A stretch of DNA of 64,000 nucleotides, taken from contig NZ_JH719394.1 in the NCBI RefSeq assembly GCF_000271845.1, positions 221,080 through 285,079 on the forward strand, given 5' to 3'. Shown here one piece after another: positions 1-10,565 of the stretch. A program made the position numbers and the translations under genes. Every line of letters starts with the position of its first letter. The stretch's first letter is position 1. The DNA is from Rhizobium leguminosarum bv. trifolii WSM2297. GTDB taxonomy: Bacteria; Pseudomonadota; Alphaproteobacteria; Rhizobiales; Rhizobiaceae. The notes under the pieces are model-generated. The model saw only the letters and a list, made by a program, of their open reading frames with translations, searched no databases and was not told the origin of the DNA.

Positions 1-695
1 TCGCGAATGGGATCGCGCTGAATCTGGGCCTGTCCTTCCGCCGGCGGGGCAGGCGAGGGGGCGATGGCCATCGGTTCGGCCAGTAACTGCCCTTGAGCCA
101 CCATGCCGGGAGCGGCCGGTGCAGCGCGTTTGGCCATCCCGAGGGTCGCCGCGGAATCCTCCGACTTGTTCTTAACAGCGGCGCTCTCGCCGGCATCGAA
201 TTCGGAGGGCTGCGGCGCGTCGGGCTTAGCAGCCTGCGGCTCCTCGTTCTGCAAGGCTTGCGCGCCGCCGGCGGCCGACGACTGAGCCAGCCTATTCTCT
301 TCGGTGATTGCCTCAGGAAGCTGAGGTGCGGCCGCCGGCTGATCGGCCGGCTTCGGCGCGCTATTTTGCGAAACATTGTCCGCGATCTTTTCCTGATCGA
401 TGATCGGCAATTGGTTGCGGGTCAGCTCGAAAGTGAGATAACCGGCAGCGGGGATGACGAGCAGCGTTGCAAGGGCTGAACCGGCGAGGAATTTCTTGTT
501 CACGGCAGGGCTCCATATCCAGTTGATGATGGAGCTTTGACGCCAGCTTTTCGCATTTCCTTGGGCCGCCGCTGCATTATTTTCCGCACTGTCGAAGGCC
601 TGCATCGCCGCGGCAAGCGCGCGCGCGCGCGCTTCCGGATCGGCGGCCGGCGGGGTGAGGCGGGAGAGTTTTTCCAGTTCCTTATCCACGGTCAT
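1..695 (-). CDS. Membrane-anchored vWA-domain protein (YfbK-like), N-terminal part only
   Basis: The frame runs off the left edge, so only about 231 N-terminal residues are present. It starts with an ATG that overlaps the TGA of the sigma factor gene (ATGA), so the two are translationally coupled. Seen: a charged cytoplasmic stretch (1-65), one hydrophobic segment at about 68-86, then a long Ala/Pro/Gln-rich linker. The visible part ends in a motif reading IQRDPIR, which in rhizobial vWA proteins of the YfbK type lies just before the vWA core. The vWA domain itself would be outside the window. In this family the protein is a single-pass membrane protein paired with an ECF sigma factor, and the short cytoplasmic N-terminus may act as anti-sigma. 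That role is inferred. No ORF was supplied for this strand; I translated it by hand. Confidence 0.72.
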   Translation of the reverse strand, partial: MTVDKELEKLSRLTPPAADPEARARALAAAMQAFDSAENNAAAAQGNAKSWRQSSIINWIWSPAVNKKFLAGSALATLLVIPAAGYLTFELTRNQLPIIDQEKIADNVSQNSAPKPADQPAAAPQLPEAITEENRLAQSSAAGGAQALQNEEPQAAKPDAPQPSEFDAGESAAVKNKSEDSAATLGMAKRAAPAAPGMVAQGQLLAEPMAIAPSPAPPAEGQAQIQRDPIR

Positions 696-1216
696 ACCTC
701 TTCCTTGCCGAGCATGGCCTTCAGCCTCTTGCGCGCCTCATGAACCTGCCAGGACACGGTGGTTTCCGAGCAACCCATGACATCAGCGGCGGCCGAATGG
801 CTGAGACCTTCGCCATAGACGAGCAGCACGGCATCGCATTGCCGTTCCGGCAAGGCGCGCACAGCCGCCCATAATTCGCTCGATAGCTCGTCGTCGTTTC
901 CGCTCCTAGCCTCCTGCTGCGGTTCGGCGGCGTAAGCGCGGAATGTCTGCTCTTCCCGCGCAAGCTTGCGTCGATGGTCGCGGGCGGCGTTGAGCGTCAG
1001 CGTGTAGAGCCATGTCCTGAAACGGGCGGCGCCGCGAAAGCCGCGAATGGCAACGCCGAGCTTGACGCAGACCTCCTGGGCGATGTCGTCGGCGTCGGTC
1101 GAACTGCCCGACCACCGCCACGCCGTCGCATGGACGAAATCATAGTGGCGCGAGACCAGTTGCCCGAAGGCCTCCCGGTCGCCGCCCTGCGCTCGTTCTA
1201 TGAGCTCCGCATCCAA
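692..1216 (-). CDS. ECF-type RNA polymerase sigma factor
   Basis: About 174 residues, the usual length for a group 4 (ECF) sigma-70 factor. Region 2 contains the DADDIAQEV helix that binds core polymerase and the -10 element. Region 4 near the C-terminus has a helix-turn-helix (GLSHSAAADVMGCSETTVS) for the -35 element. The frame stays open upstream to 1447, but homology begins only at LDAELIERAQGGDREAFG. I therefore choose the TTG at 1216, preceded by a GGGGTAGG ribosome-binding-like sequence; the longer ATG start would add about 77 non-homologous residues. It overlaps the downstream vWA protein gene by four bases, a typical sigma/membrane-regulator pair. The target regulon cannot be told from here. 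Confidence 0.85.
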   Translation of the reverse strand: MDAELIERAQGGDREAFGQLVSRHYDFVHATAWRWSGSSTDADDIAQEVCVKLGVAIRGFRGAARFRTWLYTLTLNAARDHRRKLAREEQTFRAYAAEPQQEARSGNDDELSSELWAAVRALPERQCDAVLLVYGEGLSHSAAADVMGCSETTVSWQVHEARKRLKAMLGKEEV

Positions 1217-1480
1217 TGCGCACCTACCCCAAGCTATCCAGCACGATGCTATTTCGAGATTGAGACGTTTCTCCGATGGCTTTCCTTGGGTCGACGATGA
1301 AAAAATTATCGAATTTTTTTGAAGAAGTGGCAAAGCCTGGAAATACAGAATCAAAATAGGCAAGCATCGCGACATCCTTGGGTCGCGGCCAGACAGATTG
1401 CTTCCATCGCAAAGGCGCATGATGAGGTCAGAATCGGCCAGGGACATTCATCCGCATGTCCCAAATCGAAAGGACCCTGC

Positions 1481-2392
1481 ATGTCCGCTCCCACGCCTGT
1501 GCCCACAGAAAAGGGCATCCTGCAGTTTCTCGAGATTTGCGACAGATTCTATCCTGCCGATGCCGTCGAAGCCTCGGTCGAGCAACAGCGGCATTGGTAC
1601 GATGCCCTTTGCGCGCGCTTCGACCGCCCGCTGCCCCCGGAGATGATCTTTGCAGACGGTATGGTCCAGCGCATACCGATCAGGCGCTACCGTCCGCGCA
1701 AGATCACCACCCGGACCGTTCTGCTCTACCTCCATGGCGGCGGCTTCGTCGTCGGTTCGCTTGAGAGCCATCATGCCATCTGCGCCGAGATCGCCGATTT
1801 CGCCGGCGCGGAACTTGTTTCCGTCGATTACCGGCTGGCCCCCGAATATCGATGGCCGGCCCAGACGGATGACGGCTTCGCAGTGTTGAAGCATCTGCTT
1901 GCCGCCGACAACAAGGTCGTGCTGATCGGCGACAGCGCCGGCGGCAATCTTGCGGCGGGCCTTGCATTGCGGGCGCGCGACGAAGAGCTATCGGGCATCG
2001 TCGGCCAGGTGCTGATCTACCCCGCGCTCGGCGGCGACCTGATGGCCGGCTCCTATGTCGAGATGGCCGCGGCGCCTGGCCTGACGACGGCTGACGTCGC
2101 CTATTATCGCAAGATCCTGCAGGCGCCTGATGGAAATGCGATCGCCGAGCCGCTGCAGGCATCGTCCGTTGCCGGACTGCCGCCGGCCTTCATCACCGTC
2201 GCGCATTTCGATCCCTTGAGAGACGACGGCCGGCAATACGCCACTCGGCTCGCCGCTGAAGGCATCGAAGTCTGGTTCCGGGAGGAGCCGCAGATGGTGC
2301 ATGCCTGGCTGCGCGCCCGTCACATGAGCGAGGGCGCACGCGACGGGTTCCACGCGGTCTGCGAGGCCGTCCGGCATTTTGCGGCAGCCTAG
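1481..2392 (+). CDS. Alpha/beta hydrolase, HSL (hormone-sensitive lipase) family esterase
   Basis: About 303 residues. Seen: the HGGGF oxyanion-hole motif near residue 90 and the nucleophile elbow GDSAGGN with Ser152. An Asp in DPLRDDG and a His in MVHAW near the C-terminus complete the Ser-Asp-His triad. These are the hallmarks of the HSL/bacterial carboxylesterase family (family IV), cytosolic esterases of short acyl chains. The ATG at 1481 is chosen because an AAAGGA ribosome-binding site lies just upstream; the frame is open back to 1319. It stands alone, divergent from the sigma factor and convergent with the CocE-type hydrolase. Its natural substrate is unknown; proximity to a carnitine operon makes an acyl ester possible but unproven. 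Confidence 0.85.
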   Translation: MSAPTPVPTEKGILQFLEICDRFYPADAVEASVEQQRHWYDALCARFDRPLPPEMIFADGMVQRIPIRRYRPRKITTRTVLLYLHGGGFVVGSLESHHAICAEIADFAGAELVSVDYRLAPEYRWPAQTDDGFAVLKHLLAADNKVVLIGDSAGGNLAAGLALRARDEELSGIVGQVLIYPALGGDLMAGSYVEMAAAPGLTTADVAYYRKILQAPDGNAIAEPLQASSVAGLPPAFITVAHFDPLRDDGRQYATRLAAEGIEVWFREEPQMVHAWLRARHMSEGARDGFHAVCEAVRHFAAA

Positions 2393-2497
2393 AGCAAATT
2401 CCAGGAAAAGTGCGAAGCGGTTTTCCCTCCGGGATTGCGCAAAAACAAAAGGTTAGAGCGGTTCGGCGCTTCCGTGAAACCTGAACCGCTTTAACGA
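2393..2497. repeat. Rhizobial intergenic repeat-like element between convergent genes
   Basis: The 105 bases between two convergent genes begin with TAGAGCAAATTCCAGGAAAA and include GCGAAGCGGTTTTCC. This wording recurs in many rhizobial intergenic spaces, recalled from general knowledge rather than searched here. The right half holds an inverted repeat, AGCGGTTC (about 2457-2464) against GAACCGCT (about 2482-2489), able to form a hairpin. It may act as a bidirectional terminator or be a remnant of a non-autonomous repeat family. Confidence 0.5.
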
Positions 2498-4507
2498 TCA
2501 CATCAGGTCACGTGCGATCCGCTTTTCCGCAAAGTCCTTTTCGAAGATCTGCACATCGTCCTCAAAAGCGGTCACCACGGCGCTGATGATCCACTCGGTC
2601 TTGGTGCAAGCAATGCGCGCGGTCGCAACGGTGCGCACGAACCAGCCGGGGCGGCGCATATCGCAGATCCAGGTCGACGTACCCGTCATTGACAGCGGAT
2701 CATCCGGTGAAATCGACCAGACTTCCTCACGCAACTGCCGGGTCGACAGGCCGGTCTCAGGATGTTCGTGGAGCCCGGTATCCTCGTGGATGCGATAGTC
2801 CGTTCGGTTGGCCGAAAGGTTGCGGACGACCTGCCGCTCCGTTACAGCTGCCGCATGTTCGACATATGTCGGCAGCGGATCGGGATTGGCCGGCTCCTTG
2901 ATTTCGATCCTCTGGTGCTCGCCAAGCACCGGCAGCGCCAGGCCGAGCGCCGCCATATCGATCTCGATCCCCTCATCCTCAGGTGGCGGCAGGATCATCG
3001 GCCAATAGGCAGTGGAAAGCGATAGGCGGATGCGATGCCCTTTGCGGAAACGATAGCCGCAGGCATCGAGCACGAGCCGGATCGACACTTTCTCGCCCGG
3101 GACGAGCGGTTTAGGCTCCGCATTGCCGTCGCGATGAGTGAGATTGACGACGCCGAAGGCGACACGCGTTGCGGTGCCATCCGGATGGACGTCGATGAGC
3201 CGGGCGCAGAGATTGCCACCCGCCGCCCGAGAGCGCAACGCCAGCGTCAGCACCGGCCGGCCGAGATAGTCACAATCGCCGGCGAGCGGTATCGTATCGA
3301 AGACCAGCGAGCCGGCATCGTCCGAGCGTTGATCGATCGCCATTTCGGCGTCCGGCTTCAGCGTGAAATATTCGCCGGATGCCGTCCCGGTATCGAGCGG
3401 GGATCTCACATAGACGGGATGTTCGGGCGCATGCGGGATCGGCATGCCTTCCGTCAGCCTGCCGAATTGCTCCACATAGAAGCATTGCATGTGCGGCGGC
3501 GACCAGACATCCCTGGCGACCCAGAAACCGGGGTCGCTGTCACGGCGGGGGGCAGGGCGGACGGCATCGAGAATATAGGCGCGGGCCTGCGGCAGCCTGT
3601 CGATGCCATTGTCCTCGCCGCGCAGCCATTTGTTCCACCAGGCGATCGCTTCGCCATGGAAATCCGCCCGCGGTTTCGGCCAGGCGAAGTGCGGATATTT
3701 GTGCACCCATGGGCCGATCAGCGCTTTCGCTTTCTCGCCCAGGCCTTCGACCGCCATCAGCGGCGTATTGCGGTAACCGTCGGCCCAGCCGGCGATCACC
3801 AGCGTCGGGATCTCGACGCTGGAAAAGTCCTCCGAGATCGAACCATGGCGCCAGAACTCGTCGCGCCGCTGGTGGGCCAGCCACTCCTCCATGAAGAAGG
3901 GTTCGCCTGCCAGCCGTTGCAGCCACATCTCTTTCCAGCGCTCACCGACAAGCGCGGGATCGGGCGAGCGCGACTGGTAGCCGAGCATAGTCGCCGCCCA
4001 TGACAGCTGGGCGGAGAGATGACAGCCGTTCTTGTAGTGGATGTCGTCATTGTAGCGATCGACGGTCGAGGCGATCGAGATGATGGCCTTCAGCGCCGGT
4101 GGGCGCAATGCCGCGACCTGAAGGCTGTTGAAGCCGCCCCACGAGATGCCCATCATGCCGACCGCGCCGTTCGACCACGGCTGTGCTGCAATCCAGGCAA
4201 TCAGCTCGCAGGCATTGGCAAGTTCGAGTTCGGTATATTCGCCATCGATAACGCCGTCGGATTCTCCCGAGCCGCGGATATCGACGCGCACCCCGGCAAT
4301 GCCTGCGGCGGCGAAGACCGGATAGGTCGACTCGTCCCTGAGGCTTGTTCCGTCGCGTTTGCGATAGGGCAGGAATTCGAAGACGGCGGGAACCGGGTCT
4401 TCCGCCGCGCCGTCGGGCATCCAGATGCGCGCAGCAAGTCGCGTTCCGTCCTGCAGCGTAATCCATTCATTCTCGATGGTGGTGAATCCGCGCGAGGTCA
4501 TGCTCAT
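2498..4507 (-). CDS. CocE/NonD family serine hydrolase (X-Pro dipeptidyl-peptidase fold)
   Basis: About 669 residues. The N-terminal alpha/beta-hydrolase domain has the nucleophile elbow GISWGGF (Ser122), an acid region AGWADGYRNT and a catalytic His in GPWVHKYPH. The C-terminal third is the jelly-roll domain typical of CocE and X-Pro dipeptidyl peptidases. The family cleaves esters or amides of small molecules (cocaine esterase, glutaryl acylases) as well as Xaa-Pro peptides. No signal peptide is visible, so it is probably cytosolic. Two in-frame ATGs (4507, 4501) follow a GAAGGA site; 4501 has the better spacing. It is the last gene of the transporter unit, 10 bases after the ATPase gene. 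From context an O-acyl-carnitine or related ester is a possible substrate; this is inference. Confidence 0.85.
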   Translation of the reverse strand: MSMTSRGFTTIENEWITLQDGTRLAARIWMPDGAAEDPVPAVFEFLPYRKRDGTSLRDESTYPVFAAAGIAGVRVDIRGSGESDGVIDGEYTELELANACELIAWIAAQPWSNGAVGMMGISWGGFNSLQVAALRPPALKAIISIASTVDRYNDDIHYKNGCHLSAQLSWAATMLGYQSRSPDPALVGERWKEMWLQRLAGEPFFMEEWLAHQRRDEFWRHGSISEDFSSVEIPTLVIAGWADGYRNTPLMAVEGLGEKAKALIGPWVHKYPHFAWPKPRADFHGEAIAWWNKWLRGEDNGIDRLPQARAYILDAVRPAPRRDSDPGFWVARDVWSPPHMQCFYVEQFGRLTEGMPIPHAPEHPVYVRSPLDTGTASGEYFTLKPDAEMAIDQRSDDAGSLVFDTIPLAGDCDYLGRPVLTLALRSRAAGGNLCARLIDVHPDGTATRVAFGVVNLTHRDGNAEPKPLVPGEKVSIRLVLDACGYRFRKGHRIRLSLSTAYWPMILPPPEDEGIEIDMAALGLALPVLGEHQRIEIKEPANPDPLPTYVEHAAAVTERQVVRNLSANRTDYRIHEDTGLHEHPETGLSTRQLREEVWSISPDDPLSMTGTSTWICDMRRPGWFVRTVATARIACTKTEWIISAVVTAFEDDVQIFEKDFAEKRIARDLM

Positions 4508-4517
4508 TCCTTCACGT

Positions 4518-6141
<1,624 letters not shown>

Positions 6142-6149
<8 letters not shown>

Positions 6150-6969
6150 CGCCGCGCCCTCCCTTGAGGCTGGATGTGCGTTTCAGGAGCCAGTCGACGA
6201 CGAGGTTGACGCAGATGGCAAGCACGGCAATCGCCGTGCCCGGCACCAGGGCGGCCGATATGCCGAAGATGATGCCGTCCTTGTTGTCCTTGACCATGCC
6301 GCCCCAATCGGCCGCAGGCGGCTGGATGCCGAGGCCGAGGAACGAAAGCGTCGAGAGAAACAGGATCGAGAAGGCAAAGCGCAGGCCGAATTCGGCCAGC
6401 AGCGGCGACAGCGTGTTCGGCAGGATCTCGCGGAAGATGATCCAGAGCTTGCCTTCGCCGCGCAGCTTGGCCGCCTCGACGAATTCCATCACCGCGACAT
6501 CGAGCGCCACGGCGCGGCCGAGACGGTAGACGCGGGTGGAATCGAGGATCGCCATGACAAGGATCAGGACGATCAGATTTTGCGGCAAGACCGCAAGCAC
6601 CACGAGCGCGAAGATCAGCGTCGGGATCGACATCATCAGATCGTTGAAACGCGAAAAGACGGTATCGATGATCCCCCGCGAGACGGCGGCGGTGAAGCTG
6701 AGGATTATGCCGAGCGAGAAGGAAATGATAGTCGCGGCAGACGCAACCAGAAGCGTCGTGCGCGCGCCGTAGATCAGGCGCGAGAGGATGTCGCGGCCGA
6801 GATTGTCGAGGCCGAAGATATATTGATTGTCAGGCAACTGCCAGACGTCGCCGACGACCTGGGTTTCGCCATAGGGGGCGAGCCAGGGTGCAAAGAGCGC
6901 GAAGATGAAGGCGACGGCGATGCCGATTATGCCGATCCAGGCGGTGATGGGGATATCTCTCATTCTCAT
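6142..6969 (-). CDS. ABC transporter permease, DppC type
   Basis: About 275 residues with an N-terminal membrane segment (GIIGIAVAFIFALFAPWLAP) and five further hydrophobic segments. The binding-protein-dependent permease signature region EAAKLRGEGKLWIIFREI is present; it contacts the ATPase. It corresponds to the second permease (DppC/OppC) of peptide/nickel-type importers. It overlaps the upstream dppB-like gene by four bases (6966-6969) and the downstream ATPase gene by eight, so the three are translated as a coupled set. An internal Met two codons in is an alternative start. Confidence 0.92.
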
Positions 6970-7973
6970 CGCGGATGCCTCAGCCGGGGATTGGCGACGA
7001 TCGCCAGGATATCGGCCACCATGTTGAGGAAGATGTAGACGGCCGCAAAGATCAGGCCGCAGGCCTGCACGACCGGCATGTCGCGCACGGTGACCGCGTC
7101 GACCATATATTGGCCCATGCCGGGATAGACGAAGACCACTTCGACGACGACGACGCCGACGACGAGATAGGCGAGATTCAAGGCGATGACATTGATGATC
7201 GGCGCGAGCGCATTGGGTGCTGCGTGTTTGACGATCGAACGGAAGGCGCTGAGGCCCTTCAGCTCTGCTGTTTCCATATAGGCAGAGGACATGACCGAGA
7301 GGATCGCGGCCCGCGTCATCCGCATCATGTGCGCGAGCACTACGAGCACCAGGGTTGCCGTCGGCAGCGCAATCGCCTTCAGCCGCTCGGCAAAGCCCAT
7401 GCTGTCATAGACGGTCGCCGGAAAGGTCGCCATGCCGAACTTCACGGCGAAGAAGAGGATCAGCAGGTAGCCGATGAAGAACTCCGGCAGCGAGATCGCC
7501 GCAAGCGAGATCACGTTGATGATCTTATCAGGCATGCGGTTGCGGAAATGCACCGACAGCATGCCGAGACCAACGGCGAGCGGCACCGATATCACCGCTG
7601 CGAAACCCGCCAGGAACAGCGAATTGCCGAGGCGTTTGCCGATCTGTTCGCTGACCGAATTCTTGCTGGCCCAGGAGGTGCCGAAGTCACCCTGAACGGC
7701 GTTGCCGAGCCACTCGACGTAGCGCGTCGTGACCGGGCGGTTCAGTCCGAGATCCTGGCGAATATTGGCGACGGCCTGCGGCGTTGCCGACTGGCCGAGA
7801 TAGGTGGTCGCAAAATCGCCCGGCAGGGCTTCCAGCCCGCCGAAGATCAGGATGGAAACGGCAAAAAGCAGGACAATGCTGAGCACGAAGCGCTCGAGGA
7901 TAAGGGCAAGCAACGGAAAACGCTGCCGGAACCTGAGCCCGGGCAAGGTGTCGCTTGGGGCAGGATTGGACAT
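6966..7973 (-). CDS. ABC transporter permease, DppB type
   Basis: About 335 residues. After a short cytoplasmic lead comes a first membrane helix at about 28-50, then a periplasmic loop with GQSATPQAVANIRQDLGL, typical of DppB/OppB. Five more membrane segments follow, with the EAA loop (YMETAELKGLSAFRSIVKHA) that docks on the ATPase. It is the first permease of the peptide-type importer; the binding protein gene lies 96 bases upstream and the second permease overlaps its 3' end. Confidence 0.92.
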   Translation of the reverse strand: MSNPAPSDTLPGLRFRQRFPLLALILERFVLSIVLLFAVSILIFGGLEALPGDFATTYLGQSATPQAVANIRQDLGLNRPVTTRYVEWLGNAVQGDFGTSWASKNSVSEQIGKRLGNSLFLAGFAAVISVPLAVGLGMLSVHFRNRMPDKIINVISLAAISLPEFFIGYLLILFFAVKFGMATFPATVYDSMGFAERLKAIALPTATLVLVVLAHMMRMTRAAILSVMSSAYMETAELKGLSAFRSIVKHAAPNALAPIINVIALNLAYLVVGVVVVEVVFVYPGMGQYMVDAVTVRDMPVVQACGLIFAAVYIFLNMVADILAIVANPRLRHPR

Positions 7974-8069
7974 GGCGAAGGCCTCTCGCTAAAACGGCGG
8001 GAGGACCGCGGGTTTCATCCCACGGTCCGTCTTCGTTGGAGATCGATGGGGCGTGCGCCCCACCTGCCA

Positions 8070-9659
8070 TCAGGCGTCCAGCCAGACGCGGGTTGCGACG
8101 TAACCGTTCGACATGTCGTTGCCGATGTCGTGAACATAGCCCTTCACCTGCTTGGTGGAGGCGTTCACGAAGTCGTTGAACATCGGCAGGATGACGCCGC
8201 CCTCGTCGCGCACCATCATTGCCATGGCGCGGTACAGGTCTTTGCGCTTGGCTTCATCAAGCTCGGAGCGGGCCTGCAACAGTAGCTTGTCGAAGTCAGG
8301 ACGCTTGAACTTGGTGTCGTTCCAGTCCGCTGTCGAGAGATAAGCGGTGGAATACATCTGGTCCTGCGTCGGCCGGCCGCCCCAGTAGGATGTCGAGAAG
8401 GGCTGGACGTTCCAGACATTGGTCCAGTAGCCGTCGCCCGGTTCACGTTTGACCTCGATCTCGATGCCGGCCTTCTTGCAGCTTTCCTGATAGAGGACAG
8501 CCGCATCGACTCCGCCGGGGAAGGCGACTTCGGAGGTGCGCAGAAGTACCGAGCCGCTGTGGCCCGACTTCTTGTAGTGAAACGCGGCCTTGTCGGGATC
8601 ATAAACGCGCTGTTCGATGCCTTCGGGGAAGAGCGCATAGGTGCTGTTAATCGGGAAGTCGTTGCCGACCTTGCCGTAGCCGCCGAGGATCTTCTGCACC
8701 ATGGTCTCCCGGTCCATGGCGTATTTGAGCGCCAGGCGCAGGTCGTTATTGTCGAACGGCGCCTTATCGCAGTGCATGATGAAGACGTAGTGACCGCGGC
8801 CGGCGGTCGAGAGGATCTCGACATTGGGTGCGCGTTTCAAGAGGTTGACTGTCTTCGGGTCGACGCGGTTGATGTAGTGCACCTGGCCGGACGAAAGTGC
8901 GGCGATGCGGGCCGTCGCATCGTTCATGCCGATGATCTCGATCGAATCGACATAACCGCGGTCGGTGCGCCAGTCGTCCTTGTTCCTTTCGAAGGTGGCG
9001 CGGACACCGGGCTCGAAGCTCGTCATCTTGTACGGGCCGGTGCCGATCGAGGCGAGGGGATCGTCGACGCCACCGTTCGGCTGGATGACCAGATGGTAGT
9101 CGGACAGCAGCAGCGGCATGTCGGCATTGCCTTCGCTGAGCGTCAGCACGAGGTTGCCGCCGTCGGCCTTGATTTCCTTGATCGAGCCGAGGACACCGAG
9201 CGCGCCGGATTCCGACTTCGCATCGGTGTGGCGCTTCAGCGTCGCAACGACGTCGTCGATCGTCATTTCCTTGCCATCGTGGAACTTGACGCCCTTGCGG
9301 ATCTTGAAGGTCCAGGTGACGGCGTCCTTCGACGGCTCCCAGGATTCGGCGAGCGACGGAACGGCTGCACCCGTCAGTGGATCGGATTCGACGAGCATGT
9401 CGCCCCAGCAGCGGCCGATGCAGAACATGACCTGTGACAGGAATTTCGCCGGATCCTTGGAATCGGTGGCAGCGCCGCCTTCAAGACCGAGCTTCAGGTG
9501 GCCGCCACGCTTCGGCTCGGCGGCTTCGGCACTTTCGGTGAAGAGCTTGTCGGCGACGGCAAGTGTGATGCCCGCCGCCATGGCGCGTCCCATGAATTCG
9601 CGGCGGCTGAGCCCGCCTGCGGTGACGCGGCTTGCGAGATATTTGCTGTAGTCGTTCAT
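8070..9659 (-). CDS. Periplasmic substrate-binding protein, DppA/SBP_bac_5 family, Tat-exported
   Basis: About 529 residues from the ATG at 9659, which has an AGGGGA ribosome-binding site directly upstream; the frame is open further, to 9704. The N-terminus carries a twin-arginine signal (LSRREFMGRAMAAG) and a cleavage region near TESAEAAEP, so the folded protein is probably exported by Tat. The rest has the length and pattern of family 5 binding proteins, for example WTFKIRKGVKFHDGKEMT. It captures the solute for the adjoining DppBCDF-like importer. Dipeptide-type binding proteins bind many non-peptide ligands; the carnitine-type enzymes upstream suggest a betaine-like ligand, which the sequence alone cannot prove. 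Confidence 0.9.
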   Translation of the reverse strand: MNDYSKYLASRVTAGGLSRREFMGRAMAAGITLAVADKLFTESAEAAEPKRGGHLKLGLEGGAATDSKDPAKFLSQVMFCIGRCWGDMLVESDPLTGAAVPSLAESWEPSKDAVTWTFKIRKGVKFHDGKEMTIDDVVATLKRHTDAKSESGALGVLGSIKEIKADGGNLVLTLSEGNADMPLLLSDYHLVIQPNGGVDDPLASIGTGPYKMTSFEPGVRATFERNKDDWRTDRGYVDSIEIIGMNDATARIAALSSGQVHYINRVDPKTVNLLKRAPNVEILSTAGRGHYVFIMHCDKAPFDNNDLRLALKYAMDRETMVQKILGGYGKVGNDFPINSTYALFPEGIEQRVYDPDKAAFHYKKSGHSGSVLLRTSEVAFPGGVDAAVLYQESCKKAGIEIEVKREPGDGYWTNVWNVQPFSTSYWGGRPTQDQMYSTAYLSTADWNDTKFKRPDFDKLLLQARSELDEAKRKDLYRAMAMMVRDEGGVILPMFNDFVNASTKQVKGYVHDIGNDMSNGYVATRVWLDA

Positions 9660-9738
9660 TCCCCTGTTCCTTCTTTGTGGTGCGTTGACAGAACTTCCGG
9701 GCATTGTCGGCAGGCGGTTTCCTCTCCCCCTTCCGGTG

Positions 9739-9753
9739 CCCGCATCATGCGGG
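9739..9753 (-). promoter_or_regulatory. Intra-operon hairpin between hydratase and transporter genes
   Basis: A perfect palindrome, CCCGCAT-N-ATGCGGG, lies in the 117-base gap between the CaiD-like gene and the binding-protein gene. As RNA it forms a short GC hairpin without a U-run. Such hairpins often mark an mRNA processing point or a partial terminator that sets transporter levels relative to enzyme levels. This is inference. Confidence 0.35.
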
Positions 9754-9776
9754 AAAATGTTGCGGTTGCCGCCGCC

Positions 9777-10559
9777 TTATTTTCCTTTCCAAACGGGGCT
9801 TCGCTTCTCGGCGAAAGCCCGCGCGCCTTCCAATTGGTCTTCGCTCGAATAGAGACTGTCGACGGTCGCAAACTGCCGCTTGGTAACCTTGTTCATGGCA
9901 GCCTGGAATGTCGAACCCTCCGCTTCGCGCACAATTTCCTTGATGGCCGCATAGACGAGCGGCGGCCCGCTTGCGAGCAGGCGGGCAAGCTCCCATGCCC
10001 TCTCCATCAGCCGGTCGGCCGGCAGAACCTCATTGACGAAACCCCAGCGATGCGCCTCGTGAACATCGAGCCAGCGTCCGGTCAAAAGCATGTCCATGGC
10101 GATGTGGTAGGGGATGCGTTTCGGCAGCTTGATCGAAGCGGCATCGGCAACGGTGCCCGAACGGATTTCCGGCAGGGCGAAAGTCGCATGCTCGGCGGCG
10201 ATGATCAGGTCGGTGGAAAGCGCGATCTCCAACCCACCGCCGCAACAGATGCCGTTGACCGCACAAATGACCGGCTTGTTGAGGTCGCGCAGCTCTTGCA
10301 GCCCGCCGAAGCCGCCGACACCGTAATCGCCGTCGACCGCATCGCCCGCGGCGGCCGCCTTGAGGTCCCATCCGGCACAGAAGAACTTCTCGCCGCTGCC
10401 CGACACGATGGCGACACGCAATTCAGGATCGTCGCGGAAGTCTCGGAAGATCAAGCCCAGGGCACGGCTGGTCTCAAGGTCGATGGCGTTCGCCTTCGGC
10501 CGGTCGATGACGACTTGGAGCACTCCGCCGTCCTGTCGTGTGCGAATGTGATCGCTCAA
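9777..10559 (-). CDS. caiD: Carnitinyl-CoA dehydratase / crotonobetainyl-CoA hydratase (CaiD-like)
   Basis: About 260 residues of the crotonase superfamily. It shares with E. coli CaiD the stretches RPKANAID, the FCAGWDLKAAA loop and the C-terminal AFAEKRSPVWKGK, a closer match than to general enoyl-CoA hydratases. The reaction is reversible hydration of crotonobetainyl-CoA to L-carnitinyl-CoA in the cytosol. The NGICCGGGLEIAL oxyanion-hole region is intact. It lies seven bases after the CoA ligase gene, in line with the acyl-CoA dehydrogenase and the carnitine dehydrogenase. That supports aerobic gamma-butyrobetaine/crotonobetaine degradation rather than the anaerobic E. coli respiration pathway. 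Assignment to CaiD is from recalled sequence similarity. Confidence 0.82.
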   Translation of the reverse strand: MSDHIRTRQDGGVLQVVIDRPKANAIDLETSRALGLIFRDFRDDPELRVAIVSGSGEKFFCAGWDLKAAAAGDAVDGDYGVGGFGGLQELRDLNKPVICAVNGICCGGGLEIALSTDLIIAAEHATFALPEIRSGTVADAASIKLPKRIPYHIAMDMLLTGRWLDVHEAHRWGFVNEVLPADRLMERAWELARLLASGPPLVYAAIKEIVREAEGSTFQAAMNKVTKRQFATVDSLYSSEDQLEGARAFAEKRSPVWKGK

Positions 10560-10565
10560 CCTATG

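Noticed and set aside
1319..1480. Longer N-terminus of the HSL-type hydrolase
   Set aside because: The extra 54 residues are Lys/Gln/Arg-rich, unlike the family, and ATG 1481 has a good ribosome-binding site.
3035..4003. Plus-strand frame of 322 residues opposite the CocE-type hydrolase
   Set aside because: Arg/Asp/Gly-rich shadow frame with no ribosome-binding site or family.
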